From NCBI RefSeq assembly GCF_024158915.1, contig NZ_JAMZGF010000019.1:1-64000 (forward strand): a stretch of DNA of 64,000 bases, written 5' to 3'. This DNA is from Chryseobacterium sp. S0630 (GTDB lineage: Bacteria > Bacteroidota > Bacteroidia > Flavobacteriales > Weeksellaceae). The notes beneath the pieces are model-generated. The model made no database searches. It worked only from the letters and a program-made list of their open reading frames with translations, and had not been told where the DNA came from. Of this stretch, positions 17,230 to 26,592 are shown piece after piece (position 1 is the stretch's first letter; every line of letters starts with the position of its first letter). The translations under genes were made by a program, and so were the position numbers.

Positions 17230-18491
17230 GTTTAAGTTTACGGTTTGCAAGGGCTTTTGCCTGTTTGGTATTCTTTGTTCTGGGAACGGGTTTTATCATT
17301 ATGTATTTTGCTCTTGAAAGAACCACCGTTCGTTCTGCTATTCTAAAACTACAAGCCCAGAATATGCAGGCGGCCCATCAGCTGGAACGAGATCCATTTT
17401 ATGATTACACTCTTTTCAGACAGAATCCTGCAGTGAATATCCTTCCTGATTCTCATACCATACCTAAGGCGAAAAAAATTAAAGAAAAGTATATTTGGGA
17501 CCATAAAACACAGTCGTATATCAATAAGATAGAAGTAACGGATTATCTGGTCATTCACAAAAAAAAATATTCCATAAAAAGCATCCGTTACATTACGATC
17601 ATTGAGCACCAGTTTCTAACAAGTATTCTGATGGTGATTGCATGGATAACAATATTTCTGATCATTCTAACAATCATTGTCAGTACAGTTGTGTCAAAAA
17701 GCATTCTGGAGCCGTTCTATTGTTCTCTGGACGAGATTAAAAAATTCAATTTAAAAGATCATTGTCAGATGAATCTTATGGAGACCAACATCAAAGAATT
17801 CAAACTGCTTAATCAGTTTCTGCTGAAAATGTCTGATAATTCAAAAAAAGATTATAATCTGCTGGAAGAACTTTCTGAAAACACTTCTCATGAACTCCAG
17901 ACTCCTCTGGCTTCTATGAAAGGGAAGATAGAACTGCTGATGGACAGTCAGCTTTCTGAGTACCAGCTCACCACCTTAGATATGATGAATAATGAATTGG
18001 ACAGACTCTCTTCTATCAATCAATCCCTTATTCTTCTGGCAAAACTGGAACATTTTGAGAAAAAAACAGCCAATTCCATCAATTTTTCCAAAATCTTACG
18101 AGAAAGACTGCAGTACTTTGAAGAACTATTTATTCTTCAAAATCTCTCTGTGATTATTGATATTCAGGATGATATTTTTTTAAGCTTCGATGAAAACCTG
18201 GCAGCCATCATCATCAATAACCTTATCAGTAATGCCAGAAAACACAATATGGATAATGGTGATATTCGCTTAAAGCTTACTGAACATTTTTTTGAGATCT
18301 CCAACACCGGCTATCCTCCTGCTCTGCCCACTGAAGAATTATTCCAGAGATTCAAGCGTGGCAACCCCAATCAAAACTCTATCGGGATTGGTTTGGCATT
18401 GGTGAAGAGAATTTTGGAGATCTACCAAAAGAAGATCTCTTACCATTTTAGCAATAACCGACATGTCGTTACAATATACTTCACAAATTAA
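17226..18491 (+). CDS. Sensor histidine kinase for the transport module
   Basis: 421 residues. Membrane helices occur near 8-28 and 132-155, with a periplasmic sensing region of about 100 residues between them. The dimerisation domain has H222 in TSHELQTPLASMKGK. The ATPase domain has the N-box IIINNLISNARKHN and the G-box GIGIGLALVKRIL. It pairs with the OmpR-type regulator (4-bp overlap). Downstream genes suggest that it senses a C4-dicarboxylate or 2-oxoglutarate, but the sensing domain itself is not recognised. Confidence 0.9.
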   Translation: MSLSLRFARAFACLVFFVLGTGFIIMYFALERTTVRSAILKLQAQNMQAAHQLERDPFYDYTLFRQNPAVNILPDSHTIPKAKKIKEKYIWDHKTQSYINKIEVTDYLVIHKKKYSIKSIRYITIIEHQFLTSILMVIAWITIFLIILTIIVSTVVSKSILEPFYCSLDEIKKFNLKDHCQMNLMETNIKEFKLLNQFLLKMSDNSKKDYNLLEELSENTSHELQTPLASMKGKIELLMDSQLSEYQLTTLDMMNNELDRLSSINQSLILLAKLEHFEKKTANSINFSKILRERLQYFEELFILQNLSVIIDIQDDIFLSFDENLAAIIINNLISNARKHNMDNGDIRLKLTEHFFEISNTGYPPALPTEELFQRFKRGNPNQNSIGIGLALVKRILEIYQKKISYHFSNNRHVVTIYFTN

Positions 18492-18540
18492 AACACTGTA
18501 AAACAAAAATATAATAACAAAAATCACACATCAGTAACAA

Positions 18541-18562
18541 CTTCAGAATTTCTTCAGAATTT
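18541..18562 (+). promoter_or_regulatory. Direct repeat, probable OmpR-type operator
   Basis: Two exact, adjacent copies of CTTCAGAATTT (18541-18551 and 18552-18562) lie 32 bp before the porin ATG. A tandem 11-bp repeat is the classic footprint of an OmpR/PhoB-family dimer. The regulator gene is immediately upstream. Confidence 0.6.
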
Positions 18563-18593
18563 ATGTATTGCTTAGGTGCAAATAAAACCACAT

Positions 18594-20000
18594 ATGAAAA
18601 GAATATTATTCATTCTGGGTTTAATAGGGTCTCAGATGGCTTACAGCCAGGACACTCTTAAACCTGGAACATCCGAAACTGCAGCAGAAAAAAATCCCTT
18701 AGATATTGGTGAGCTTAAGATCAATCTTACTCCTAAAGGAGACAAATGGCTAAAATTCAGTGTTTCCAGCCAGATGTGGCTTCGAAGTATTGAAAATAAT
18801 CCGGGCACAGCCGTCAATTCTGTCCCACAGCAGGAGACTTACGATGCGGGAATGCGAAGAATGAGGGTAACGATACAAAGCCAGATTACTCCTTTTTATT
18901 CTGTATTTCTTCAGGTAGGAGCGAACAATCAGAATTTCATCTCCGGAGGAGGCTCTGGTACCGGAACAAACGGAGCAGGAAAAAAGGCCGCTTTCTTTTT
19001 CCATGATGCCTACAATGAATTAGCAATTATTCCAAGAAATGATTTTCAGACAGGGTTACCTAATAAAAATAGCCTTTACTTCGGTGTAGGGCTTCATTCC
19101 TGGAATGGAGTAAGCCGGATGACCAATGGAAGCACCACCAAAATGCTGGCCGGAGATCTTCCTATTTTTAATTTTCCCACGATTGAAATTTCAGATCAGT
19201 TTTCCAGGCAGTTTGGGGTATTTGTACATGGGGAATTCGACAGGCTTAATTATAGATTCAGTGTTAATAAACCTTTTGCAACAAACTTAAAACCCAGTGT
19301 AGGAAGCGGCGCTGTAGATAATAATCAGAATGGAAAATTATCATTTGCAGGATATGCCTATTATCAGTTTTTCAATAAAGAAATTACAGCAACTTCTTTT
19401 CTGGCAGGAAATAACCTTGCCGTAAAAAAAGTACTGAATGTGGGAGCGGGATTTTATACGAATAAAAATGCTACTCAGACTCAGCCCAAAGAAAATGTTT
19501 TTGAGTCTCATAATACTTCGGTTTTGGGTACTGATATCTATTCTGAAATTCCCGTTGGGGATAAAAAGAAAGAAATGGGACTTACTTTATATGGTGTTTT
19601 TTATCATTATAACTATGGACCTAACTATTTAAGAACAAGCGGCATTATGAACCCTGGCACCGCAGATCCCGGATTTACAGGACAAAAAGCACTGGAAGGA
19701 GCAGGAAATAACAGAATTTTAATGGGAACCGGAAATATATTCTTTACTCAGGCAGGTTTTGTACTTCCTAAATTCAGTAAAATTCTGAAAGTTCAGCCAT
19801 TTTTCAGCTATGCTTTAAAAGATATGAAAGCATTGCAGGAAAAAGGAAGTTACTATGACATTGGTGCTAATTTATTTCTCTATGGCCAGAATGCAAAAAT
19901 TGTAGCTCAGTATAGCAGCAGACCTCTATATGACGCGGTTTCCAAAACAATTTTCGACAGAAAGGGAGAATTTCTGCTGGGGCTTTTCATCGTACTTTAA
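18594..20000 (+). CDS. Outer-membrane porin
   Basis: 468 residues from the ATG starting MKRILFILGLIGSQMAYSQ, a signal peptide of 19 residues; an ATG 18 bp upstream is less suitable. The mature part alternates aromatic and polar residues, has many short beta strands (KWLKFSVSSQMWLRSIENN, RRMRVTIQSQITPFYSVFLQ) and ends in FLLGLFIVL, as outer-membrane barrels do. It resembles phosphate-selective-porin-like proteins of Bacteroidota. Here it probably lets dicarboxylates cross the outer membrane before uptake by the two carriers that follow. The kgtP-like gene starts 12 bp after it. Confidence 0.75.
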   Translation: MKRILFILGLIGSQMAYSQDTLKPGTSETAAEKNPLDIGELKINLTPKGDKWLKFSVSSQMWLRSIENNPGTAVNSVPQQETYDAGMRRMRVTIQSQITPFYSVFLQVGANNQNFISGGGSGTGTNGAGKKAAFFFHDAYNELAIIPRNDFQTGLPNKNSLYFGVGLHSWNGVSRMTNGSTTKMLAGDLPIFNFPTIEISDQFSRQFGVFVHGEFDRLNYRFSVNKPFATNLKPSVGSGAVDNNQNGKLSFAGYAYYQFFNKEITATSFLAGNNLAVKKVLNVGAGFYTNKNATQTQPKENVFESHNTSVLGTDIYSEIPVGDKKKEMGLTLYGVFYHYNYGPNYLRTSGIMNPGTADPGFTGQKALEGAGNNRILMGTGNIFFTQAGFVLPKFSKILKVQPFFSYALKDMKALQEKGSYYDIGANLFLYGQNAKIVAQYSSRPLYDAVSKTIFDRKGEFLLGLFIVL

Positions 20001-20012
20001 AATTATTTTTCT

Positions 20013-21299
20013 ATGAATACAACTCAAATTACAACTTCACAGAGAATCAAAGCCATTATTGGCGGTTCAATAGGAAATCTGGTAGAATGGTATGACTGGT
20101 ATGCGTATGCCGCATTTGCCATCTATTTTTCAAACTCATTTTTCCCGGATTCCGATCTTAATGCCCAGCTGCTTAATACCGCCGGAATTTTTGCTGTAGG
20201 TTTCCTCATGCGTCCTGTTGGCGGATGGATGTTTGGAAGTATTGCAGATAAAATTGGAAGAAAAAGAGCTATGACCCTTTCCGTTTTGCTGATGTCTTTC
20301 GGTTCACTGCTCATTGCCCTTACTCCTACTTATGAAACTATAGGAATCTTAGCTCCTGTCATGTTGTTGATTGCAAGACTTCTTCAAGGATTAAGTGTAG
20401 GAGGAGAATATGGTGTTTCGGCTACGTATCTGAGTGAAATGGCAGATGAAAAAAGAAGAGGTTTCTATTCAAGCTTTCAATATGTGACTTTAATTGGCGG
20501 ACAGCTTATAGCTTTAGGAATTCAACTCATTTTACAGAAATTAGTTCTCACAGAAACACAGCTGGAAAATTGGGGTTGGAGAATTCCTTTTGTAGTAGGC
20601 GCTTTTCTTTCTGTGATTGCCCTGTATCTAAGATCAAGCCTTCATGAAACGGAAGCTTTTAAAAACAAAGCCTCTAATGAAAAGAAAGGGACCATCAAAG
20701 AACTCCTGAAGCATCCCAAAGCTGTACTTACTGTAGTGGGGCTTACATTGGGAGGAACGCTGGCATTTTATACCTATACTACCTATATGCAAAAATTCCT
20801 GGTCAATACAGTGCATCTCAGCAAAGAGCAGTCTACACTGATTTCATTTGTTTCTTTATTTATTTTCGCATGCCTGCAGCCGATATTTGGGATGTTGTCT
20901 GATAAAATAGGCCGAAAACCTTTATTAATTGGTTTTGGAATTCTTGGAACAATATGCACAGTCCCTCTTCTTACGATGCTGAGTGTGATTACTTCTGCGT
21001 GGGCTGCCTTCTTTTTAATTATGATTGCCTTAATTATTCTTAGCGGATATACTTCAATTAATGCAGTAGTAAAAGCAGAACTCTTTCCTTCAGAGATCAG
21101 GGCTCTGGGTGTAGGTCTTCCTTATGCCCTTACTGTTGCTATTTTTGGGGGAACTGCTGAATATATTGCCCTATGGCTCAAAAAGATAAATATGGAATCA
21201 TTATTCTATTGGTATATCACAGCATGTATACTTTTTTCTCTGATTGTATATGCAAGAATGAAAGACACGAAAAAAACTTCAGAATTAGATAAAGATTAA
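20013..21299 (+). CDS. kgtP: MFS 2-oxoglutarate permease-like symporter
   Basis: 428 residues with 12 predicted helices. The N-terminus GGSIGNLVEWYDWYAYAAFA, the loop GSIADKIGRKRAM and the segment RLLQGLSVGGEYGVSATYLS match the metabolite:proton symporter (MHS) branch. From memory they are very close to E. coli KgtP. The expected role is proton-coupled uptake of 2-oxoglutarate or a related dicarboxylate across the inner membrane. It is in one transcription unit with the porin and is followed after 81 bp by the DctA-like gene. Substrate is inferred from similarity; ProP- or citrate-type permeases of the same branch are the alternatives. Confidence 0.8.
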   Translation: MNTTQITTSQRIKAIIGGSIGNLVEWYDWYAYAAFAIYFSNSFFPDSDLNAQLLNTAGIFAVGFLMRPVGGWMFGSIADKIGRKRAMTLSVLLMSFGSLLIALTPTYETIGILAPVMLLIARLLQGLSVGGEYGVSATYLSEMADEKRRGFYSSFQYVTLIGGQLIALGIQLILQKLVLTETQLENWGWRIPFVVGAFLSVIALYLRSSLHETEAFKNKASNEKKGTIKELLKHPKAVLTVVGLTLGGTLAFYTYTTYMQKFLVNTVHLSKEQSTLISFVSLFIFACLQPIFGMLSDKIGRKPLLIGFGILGTICTVPLLTMLSVITSAWAAFFLIMIALIILSGYTSINAVVKAELFPSEIRALGVGLPYALTVAIFGGTAEYIALWLKKINMESLFYWYITACILFSLIVYARMKDTKKTSELDKD

Positions 21300-21380
21300 A
21301 TGCAGCTATATCGGTAAACTACAATATTTATTCGGCATTCTATCCCTTAACATATTACAAGTATAATAATTTAAACACTT

Positions 21381-22652
21381 ATGAAATCAAAAAAAATATA
21401 TCAGCAGCTTTACTTTCAAGTTGTTATAGCTATCATTGGCGGAGTACTTTTAGGCCAGTTTTATCCTGAAATCGGTGAGAAAATGAAACCATTGGGTGAT
21501 GGTTTTATTAAACTGGTTAAAATGATTATTGCACCGGTTATTTTTATCACCCTTACATTGGGAATTGCCCACATGACAGACCTCACCAAAGTGGGCCGGA
21601 TTGCTGTAAAATCAATGATCTATTTTCTTACTTTCTCTACCCTGGCTCTTGTCATTGGGCTTATTGTAGGAAATTTATTACAGCCCGGATCAGGATTAAA
21701 TATTGATCCCTCCAATCTTTCAGGCGATATTTCTCAATATCAGCAGAAAGCCCACGATACCACAGTCACGGGATTTCTCACCAATATTATTCCGGACACA
21801 TTGTTTAGTCCTCTTGTAGGTGATAACATTCTTCAGATACTTTTGGTGTCTATCTTAATGGGAGTTGCTTTGGTATTAACTAAAGATAAAAGCCAAAGGA
21901 TCACTGATTTTATCCAGGATTTATCAGCTCCCATCTTTAAAATTGTACATATGCTGATGAAGCTTGCACCTATCGGAGCTTTTGGTGCAATGGCATTTAC
22001 TATTGGGAAATACGGGCTTTACTCTGTTTTAAATCTGATTTTTTTAGTAGGCACTTTTTACATCACTTCTATCCTGTTCATCATTGTCATATTAGGAGGA
22101 GTAGCCTGGTATAATGGATTTAATATTTTCAAGCTCATCATTTATCTTAAAGAAGAAGTTCTTCTGGTATTAGGAACGAGTTCTTCAGAATCTGCACTGC
22201 CAGGACTTATGGAAAAGCTTGAAAAAGCAGGCTGTTCGAAAACTATTGTAGGTTTTGTTGTTCCTACCGGCTATTCTTTTAATCTTGACGGAACTAATAT
22301 TTATATGACTCTTGCTTCACTTTTTATTGCCCAGGCTCTTAATATTCACCTGCCTATTGAAAAACAGCTGGCACTCCTTCTGATTGCTATGCTAAGTTCT
22401 AAAGGAGCAGCAGGAGTTACAGGAGCAGGTTTTGTCACTTTAGCAGCAACATTAGCGATTGTACCGGAAATTCCTATTGCCGGAATGACACTGATTTTAG
22501 GAATTGATAAATTTATGAGTGAATGCAGAGCGCTCACCAACGTTATTGGTAATTCTGTGGCTACTGTTGTAGTGGCTAACTGGGAGAATCAACTTGATAA
22601 AGAACAACTTCAGTTATGTCTTAATAACCCTCATAAAAACCTTACCGAATAA
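21381..22652 (+). CDS. dctA: C4-dicarboxylate:cation symporter
   Basis: 423 residues, the usual length. The DAACS family signature [19 protein letters not shown], the serine-rich [18 protein letters not shown] hairpin and the [19 protein letters not shown] loop are all present and match the DctA group more than GltP. It carries succinate, fumarate or malate with sodium or protons across the inner membrane. Together with the porin, the KgtP-like carrier and the upstream two-component system it forms a uptake module for TCA-cycle acids. A strong terminator follows at 22686-22724. Confidence 0.85.
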   Translation: MKSKKIYQQLYFQVVIAIIGGVLLGQFYPEIGEKMKPLGDGFIKLVKMIIAPVIFITLTLGIAHMTDLTKVGRIAVKSMIYFLTFSTLALVIGLIVGNLLQPGSGLNIDPSNLSGDISQYQQKAHDTTVTGFLTNIIPDTLFSPLVGDNILQILLVSILMGVALVLTKDKSQRITDFIQDLSAPIFKIVHMLMKLAPIGAFGAMAFTIGKYGLYSVLNLIFLVGTFYITSILFIIVILGGVAWYNGFNIFKLIIYLKEEVLLVLGTSSSESALPGLMEKLEKAGCSKTIVGFVVPTGYSFNLDGTNIYMTLASLFIAQALNIHLPIEKQLALLLIAMLSSKGAAGVTGAGFVTLAATLAIVPEIPIAGMTLILGIDKFMSECRALTNVIGNSVATVVVANWENQLDKEQLQLCLNNPHKNLTE

Positions 22653-22685
22653 TAAGAGCATTTCTATATTTAACTTCATATTAGT

Positions 22686-22724
22686 AAAGCCCTGTTTTAA
22701 AATTTTTAAAACAGGGCTTTTTTA
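22686..22724 (+). terminator. Rho-independent terminator of the transport module
   Basis: Arms AAAGCCCTGTTTT (22686-22698) and AAAACAGGGCTTT (22708-22720) form a 13-bp stem followed by a T-run. Confidence 0.9.
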
Positions 22725-22767
22725 CAGATATAAATCAACAATAGCCACTATAAAAACCGTCATTCCT

Positions 22768-22824
22768 ATCGTTAAATAACTACAACCCTGATGCCTTTGT
22801 AAGCAAATTTATTATATAGCTTTG
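22768..22824 (+). promoter_or_regulatory. Promoter of the tlpA-like gene with half GTAG box
   Basis: The right arm CTAC (22780-22783) is intact, the left arm is ATCG instead of GTAG. TAGCTTTG (22817-22824) is a perfect TAnnTTTG exactly 33 bp after CTAC and 17 bp before the ATG. Confidence 0.5.
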
Positions 22825-22841
22825 CTCATAAAAGAAGTTAT

Positions 22842-23348
22842 ATGAAAAGGTGGTTTTTATTTTTCATTATTCCAATGGGAATAATATTAATTGGTTTATT
22901 ATTCCTTAGGTCCAGGAACGCAAACAGATCAATTCAGCAGCATAAATCACCTGATATTAAAAATAGTCCTTTCCATAAAGAATATCTTAGTAAAGGGGGA
23001 ATAACTGTTGTTAATGTATGGGCAACCTGGTGTCAGCCATGTGTAGAGGAAATCCCAGTCTTTCAAAAAATAGCAACAGAAAATAATCATATCAAATTTG
23101 TTTTCTTATCGCTGGATGAAGATCAGAAAAAATTAGAAATGTTTCTTACAAAACACCCTATTAATGATATAACGTTTAAAAACAAAGAATATATAGAGAC
23201 AATCAAAACATTTCTGGGTGGGAATGGGGTCATGGGATATAGCGTTATACCACAGACTTTTATTATAAAAGATGGCAAAGTTGTAGACAAAAGCATTGGA
23301 GGTATTGACTATCAGAATTTTACAGACAAATTAAAATCATTCTACTAG
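22842..23348 (+). CDS. Membrane-anchored thioredoxin-like protein, TlpA/ResA type
   Basis: 168 residues. A single N-terminal helix (about 4-22) anchors it to the inner membrane with the rest in the periplasm. The thioredoxin fold has WATWCQPC with the redox pair C64-C67 and the cis-proline segment YSVIPQTF. It likely reduces or exchanges disulfides in exported proteins, or helps cytochrome c maturation. The first option fits the many secreted cysteine-containing proteins next to it. The leader is very short. An inverted repeat (23349-23388) follows the stop. Confidence 0.8.
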   Translation: MKRWFLFFIIPMGIILIGLLFLRSRNANRSIQQHKSPDIKNSPFHKEYLSKGGITVVNVWATWCQPCVEEIPVFQKIATENNHIKFVFLSLDEDQKKLEMFLTKHPINDITFKNKEYIETIKTFLGGNGVMGYSVIPQTFIIKDGKVVDKSIGGIDYQNFTDKLKSFY

Positions 23349-23388
23349 ATCCAATTAAATAGGTTGATTAAACCAAAAAAAATTGGAT
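23349..23388 (+). other. Nested inverted repeat between tlpA and the M43 protease
   Basis: Outer arms ATCCAATT (23349-23356) and AATTGGAT (23381-23388) enclose inner arms GGTT/AACC around a 5-nt loop. There is no T-run, so it is a weak terminator at best and may be a leader structure of the protease gene. Confidence 0.35.
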
Positions 23389-23425
23389 TATTCAAATAAT
23401 TTATTAACATAAAAATCCAAAAATT

Positions 23426-25561
23426 ATGAGATTTAAATCATTACTATTTATGTCCCTATTTCCAATAATAGGTTTTGCACAGCAAGATAGGCCTCATGAG
23501 TGTAAAGCAGATGAAATGATGAAAAAACATTTTGAGCTGCATCCTGAATCTAAGGCTGAATATGATAATTTTGAGAAATACACCAAAGATTTCATAAAAA
23601 AAATGAAATCAAACAAAAATTCATTGAATACAATCAATAATCCAACCTACATTATCCCTGTGGTTTTTCATGTGTATGGAGAATCTCAAAGTAATGTAAA
23701 AGTAAATTACCAAAAAGTAGTCGACTTACTGGAACAAATCAACTTAAATTTCAATGGAATTAACACTGATTCAAACACCGTAGATCCTGATTTCCAATCT
23801 ATCAGAGGAGCTTTAAGCATTGAATTCCGTTTAGCTAAAATTGACCCCACCGGAAAAGTAACCAGCGGAGTGGTATTTCATCCTTTCAAAGGCGGATATG
23901 GCAATGGTGGCGGATATGATACAGAAATTGGTGCAGATGCCTGGGATAATACAAAGTATATGAATGTGTATATCCAAAATGATCTTTATGCTGATAAAAC
24001 TCTTAATAACTCAGGAGTGGCCTGGTATCCGGATACATCCATGACTTCAGATAATACAGCAAGAGTTGTTTATAATGGACGTTATATATTTGATGCTGCA
24101 GGAACAGTGGCTTCAAACGAGTTTTCTGATACATTCACGCACGAATTTGGGCACTGGCTCAATCTTCAGCATACTTTCAATGTTCTTTGTTCAACTGCAA
24201 ACCCTGGTAATGATGGTGATGGAGTTGCAGACACCCCTGTAGAAAATAATTCTAATGGATTAGGATGTGCCACTGGCAACAATTGTCTTGGACAGAAAGT
24301 GAACGTTGAAAACTATATGGGATACAACGGCTCTGCCGGTTGTTATAAAATGTTTACCAATGGACAAGTTTACAGGATGCTGGCAGCATTAAACCATGCT
24401 TCAAGAGTAACTTTATGGCAGCCTGCCAACTTAGTTGCAACCGGAGTTGCCAATACTCCGCCCAGGCTAACCCTTAGCAACAGTACATTTACAGAAAACT
24501 TAGACAATAATGGAGCAGTGTCATTAGATGGAACAGTAGCCTCTGCCCCTACATCAACAATTACATTAAATTCAGCAACATTTGACGTACCAAATGGAAC
24601 AACTCTTGTTTCGGGAACACATTTCACCTCTTCATTACCAGCAGGACTAACAGCAAGTATAGTAGTTACAAGCCCTACAACTGCTACACTTACCATAAAT
24701 GGTGCTGCAACCAGTCACCCAAAAAGCCAGGTCCTGAATTCATCAATTACATTCCTGAATCCGGCTATAACAGGAGGCACAGCTTCACTAGGATCAACAA
24801 CAGCTCTAGCATTAACTTTCTCTTATAAAGATCCTTATAAAATAGTTACAGGGACTCCTCTGGAAAGTTATGCCAACCCAACAGCAACAACAGTAACAAC
24901 CAACCCCGGAGCACCTTGGAAATATTTTATCATTAACCCGGAACTTAGTGATAATGCAGGATATGGAGCTTGGTACTATGCTGCCAATCAATTAAAGTTC
25001 GAAACCTATTGGAAAGGGTTAGTATGCGAAACAGGAACACGAAATATAAGTTTAATTCCAGCTTGCACCACCATAACTAATGCAAGTAATATAGGGTATC
25101 CTGGCTTTACTCCCAACCAACTTGATGTGTACACTCCTACCTATACTACCTGGTCTGGTCAAACAGCCTATGTTGGTTTTAGAAATCAATTCGATGGTTA
25201 CAACATTAACGGTTATTTCAAACTGATTGTGGGGGCAAATGGTTCAGATTATTCTGTAACTGAGTATGCATACAATACACAACCATATGGCAGTATTACA
25301 ACACCTTGTGTATTATCCACTGCAGATGTTGATACAAAAAACTCAGAAACTTCCATCTATCCAAATCCAGTTTCTGATGTATTGACAATTAAAACAACAG
25401 GGAAAATTAAATCAATTGCTGTTTATGATATGTCTGGAAGAAAAATAAATGCTAAAGTTATTGGTGACAAGGTTGACGTTAGACACTTCCAAAGCGGAAC
25501 TTATTTAATTGATATCGAAACTTCTTTAGGAAAGTCTTCTCAAAAATTCATTAAAAAATAA
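23426..25561 (+). CDS. Secreted M43 (pappalysin-like) zinc metalloprotease with T9SS tail
   Basis: 711 residues. A signal peptide covers 1-19 (LLFMSLFPIIGFAQQ). The zincin motif HEFGHWLNLQH starts at residue 239, and the Met-turn lies in ENYMGYNG near 295. Cysteine pairs around them (NVLCSTANPG, LGCATGNNCLG) are typical of Peptidase_M43. A beta-rich middle follows. The last 70 residues are a type A T9SS sorting domain (IYPNPVSDVLTIKTTGKI... LIDIETSLGKSSQKFIKK). The protein should cross the outer membrane through T9SS, be cut, and act outside the cell on proteins. A strong terminator follows at 25675. Confidence 0.88.
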   Translation: MRFKSLLFMSLFPIIGFAQQDRPHECKADEMMKKHFELHPESKAEYDNFEKYTKDFIKKMKSNKNSLNTINNPTYIIPVVFHVYGESQSNVKVNYQKVVDLLEQINLNFNGINTDSNTVDPDFQSIRGALSIEFRLAKIDPTGKVTSGVVFHPFKGGYGNGGGYDTEIGADAWDNTKYMNVYIQNDLYADKTLNNSGVAWYPDTSMTSDNTARVVYNGRYIFDAAGTVASNEFSDTFTHEFGHWLNLQHTFNVLCSTANPGNDGDGVADTPVENNSNGLGCATGNNCLGQKVNVENYMGYNGSAGCYKMFTNGQVYRMLAALNHASRVTLWQPANLVATGVANTPPRLTLSNSTFTENLDNNGAVSLDGTVASAPTSTITLNSATFDVPNGTTLVSGTHFTSSLPAGLTASIVVTSPTTATLTINGAATSHPKSQVLNSSITFLNPAITGGTASLGSTTALALTFSYKDPYKIVTGTPLESYANPTATTVTTNPGAPWKYFIINPELSDNAGYGAWYYAANQLKFETYWKGLVCETGTRNISLIPACTTITNASNIGYPGFTPNQLDVYTPTYTTWSGQTAYVGFRNQFDGYNINGYFKLIVGANGSDYSVTEYAYNTQPYGSITTPCVLSTADVDTKNSETSIYPNPVSDVLTIKTTGKIKSIAVYDMSGRKINAKVIGDKVDVRHFQSGTYLIDIETSLGKSSQKFIKK

Positions 25562-25674
25562 GATCAAATGCTATATAATAAAATATGATATCTAATAAAA
25601 AGGGGCTAAATATAAATTCGTTTAACATTCATATTTTTTAACTTCCTGTATTTTATGAGATGGTGCAGGATCAG

Positions 25675-25702
25675 GATGGGCTCAATGAGCCCATCTTTTT
25701 TA
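25675..25702 (+). terminator. Rho-independent terminator after the M43 protease
   Basis: Arms GATGGGCTC and GAGCCCATC (9 bp) with a 3-nt loop are followed by six T. Confidence 0.9.
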
Positions 25703-25751
25703 TATATCATTCTTAAAAATATGTTATATGACAATTTATAGCTTCATTGCT

Positions 25752-25808
25752 ATAGTCTAATGTTTACAACTTATACTTCTTATTACTTAAGCTATTTCAA
25801 TAAGTTTG
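25752..25808 (+). promoter_or_regulatory. Orphan GTAG-type promoter, unit 1
   Basis: ATAG (25752-25755), 8 bp, TTAC (25764-25767), then TAAGTTTG (25801-25808), a perfect TAnnTTTG 33 bp later. No gene follows before the terminator at 26004. A transcript of about 220 nt is expected. Confidence 0.45.
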
Positions 25809-26003
25809 TCATTATTAAACTGTTTATGCATATCCGATTTTAAGTAGTAATGACATTTCATCTTTTAAATTTCGCTCATTTAAATTTAAAAGTATAATAT
25901 AAGTCAATTACATGATCCTTTAATAAAAAGATATCATTTCTAAACATAAATTCGTCAAACATTCATATTTTAACTTTCTGTATTTTTGAGATGGTACAGG
26001 ATT

Positions 26004-26032
26004 AAGATGGGCTCAATGAGCTCATCTTTTTT
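26004..26032 (+). terminator. Terminator, orphan unit 1
   Basis: Arms AGATGGGCTC and GAGCTCATCT (10 bp with one G-T pair), a 3-nt loop, and a T-run. It is a diverged copy of the terminator at 25675. Confidence 0.85.
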
Positions 26033-26083
26033 ATATAACATTCTAAAAAAAGGTCTTATATGACAATTTATTACTTCATTGAT

Positions 26084-26140
26084 ATAGTTGAATATCTACA
26101 ACCTATACTTCTTATTACTTAAGCTATTTTAATAAGTTTG
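26084..26140 (+). promoter_or_regulatory. Orphan GTAG-type promoter, unit 2
   Basis: ATAG (26084-26087), 8 bp, CTAC (26096-26099), 33 bp, TAAGTTTG (26133-26140). It is a copy of unit 1 and again has no gene before the terminator at 26384; the expected transcript is about 265 nt. Confidence 0.5.
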
Positions 26141-26383
26141 TCTTATTAAGTTGTTTATGTATACTTTACTAGTAATATTTTAAATAAGTAAAAGATAGGG
26201 GACATCTTTTGAGAACCTGCTATATCCACATTTTCAATTTCCGATTTTTAGTACTATTGACATTATTCATAATATTAAATTTCACCCTTTTTTAATTTAA
26301 AAGTATAATATAAATCGGATATAAAGTCCAGTAACTTTTTTAAAGGATATAGTACGTATTATTAGTATTTAAGTGTACAATGG

Positions 26384-26414
26384 AAGATGGGCAATACGCT
26401 CATCTTTCTTTTTT
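26384..26414 (+). terminator. Terminator, orphan unit 2
   Basis: Stem AAGATGGGC/GCTCATCTT (9 bp, one G-T pair), 5-nt loop, then a T-rich tract. Confidence 0.75.
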
Positions 26415-26517
26415 CTATACCACAGTCTTCTTTATAAATCTATTAAGATCAACAAAGGATATTACTTGTTTTTATCATTAAAAAGGCAGGGTTTCATCGA
26501 TTAATATTTTCATAAGT

Positions 26518-26574
26518 GTAGTATAATGCCTACGATTCTGATTCTCTGTTATAGAAAAGCATTAAATATTTTTG
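26518..26574 (+). promoter_or_regulatory. GTAG-N8-CTAC promoter of the 26593 lipoprotein
   Basis: GTAG (26518-26521) and CTAC (26530-26533) are perfect, and TATTTTTG (26567-26574) is a perfect TAnnTTTG exactly 33 bp later. The ATG is at 26593, so the leader is only a few bases. The TTG inside this element is not a start codon. Confidence 0.6.
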
Positions 26575-26592
26575 TCACACATCGAAGAATTA

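Larger units (their letters stand above)
25562..26592. other. Gene-free array of promoters and terminators
   Basis: About 1 kb without a supported gene. It holds three terminators (25675, 26004, 26384) and three GTAG-type promoters (25752, 26084, 26518). The segment 25607-25808 is repeated at 25941-26140 with about 332-bp spacing between the promoters. The first two promoters therefore face terminators with no reading frame between; only the third drives a gene (26593). Confidence 0.65.

Noticed and set aside
26572..26592. TTG start adding seven residues to the 26593 lipoprotein
   Set aside because: The TTG is part of the -7 element TATTTTTG, and the lipoprotein signal starts properly at the ATG at 26593.
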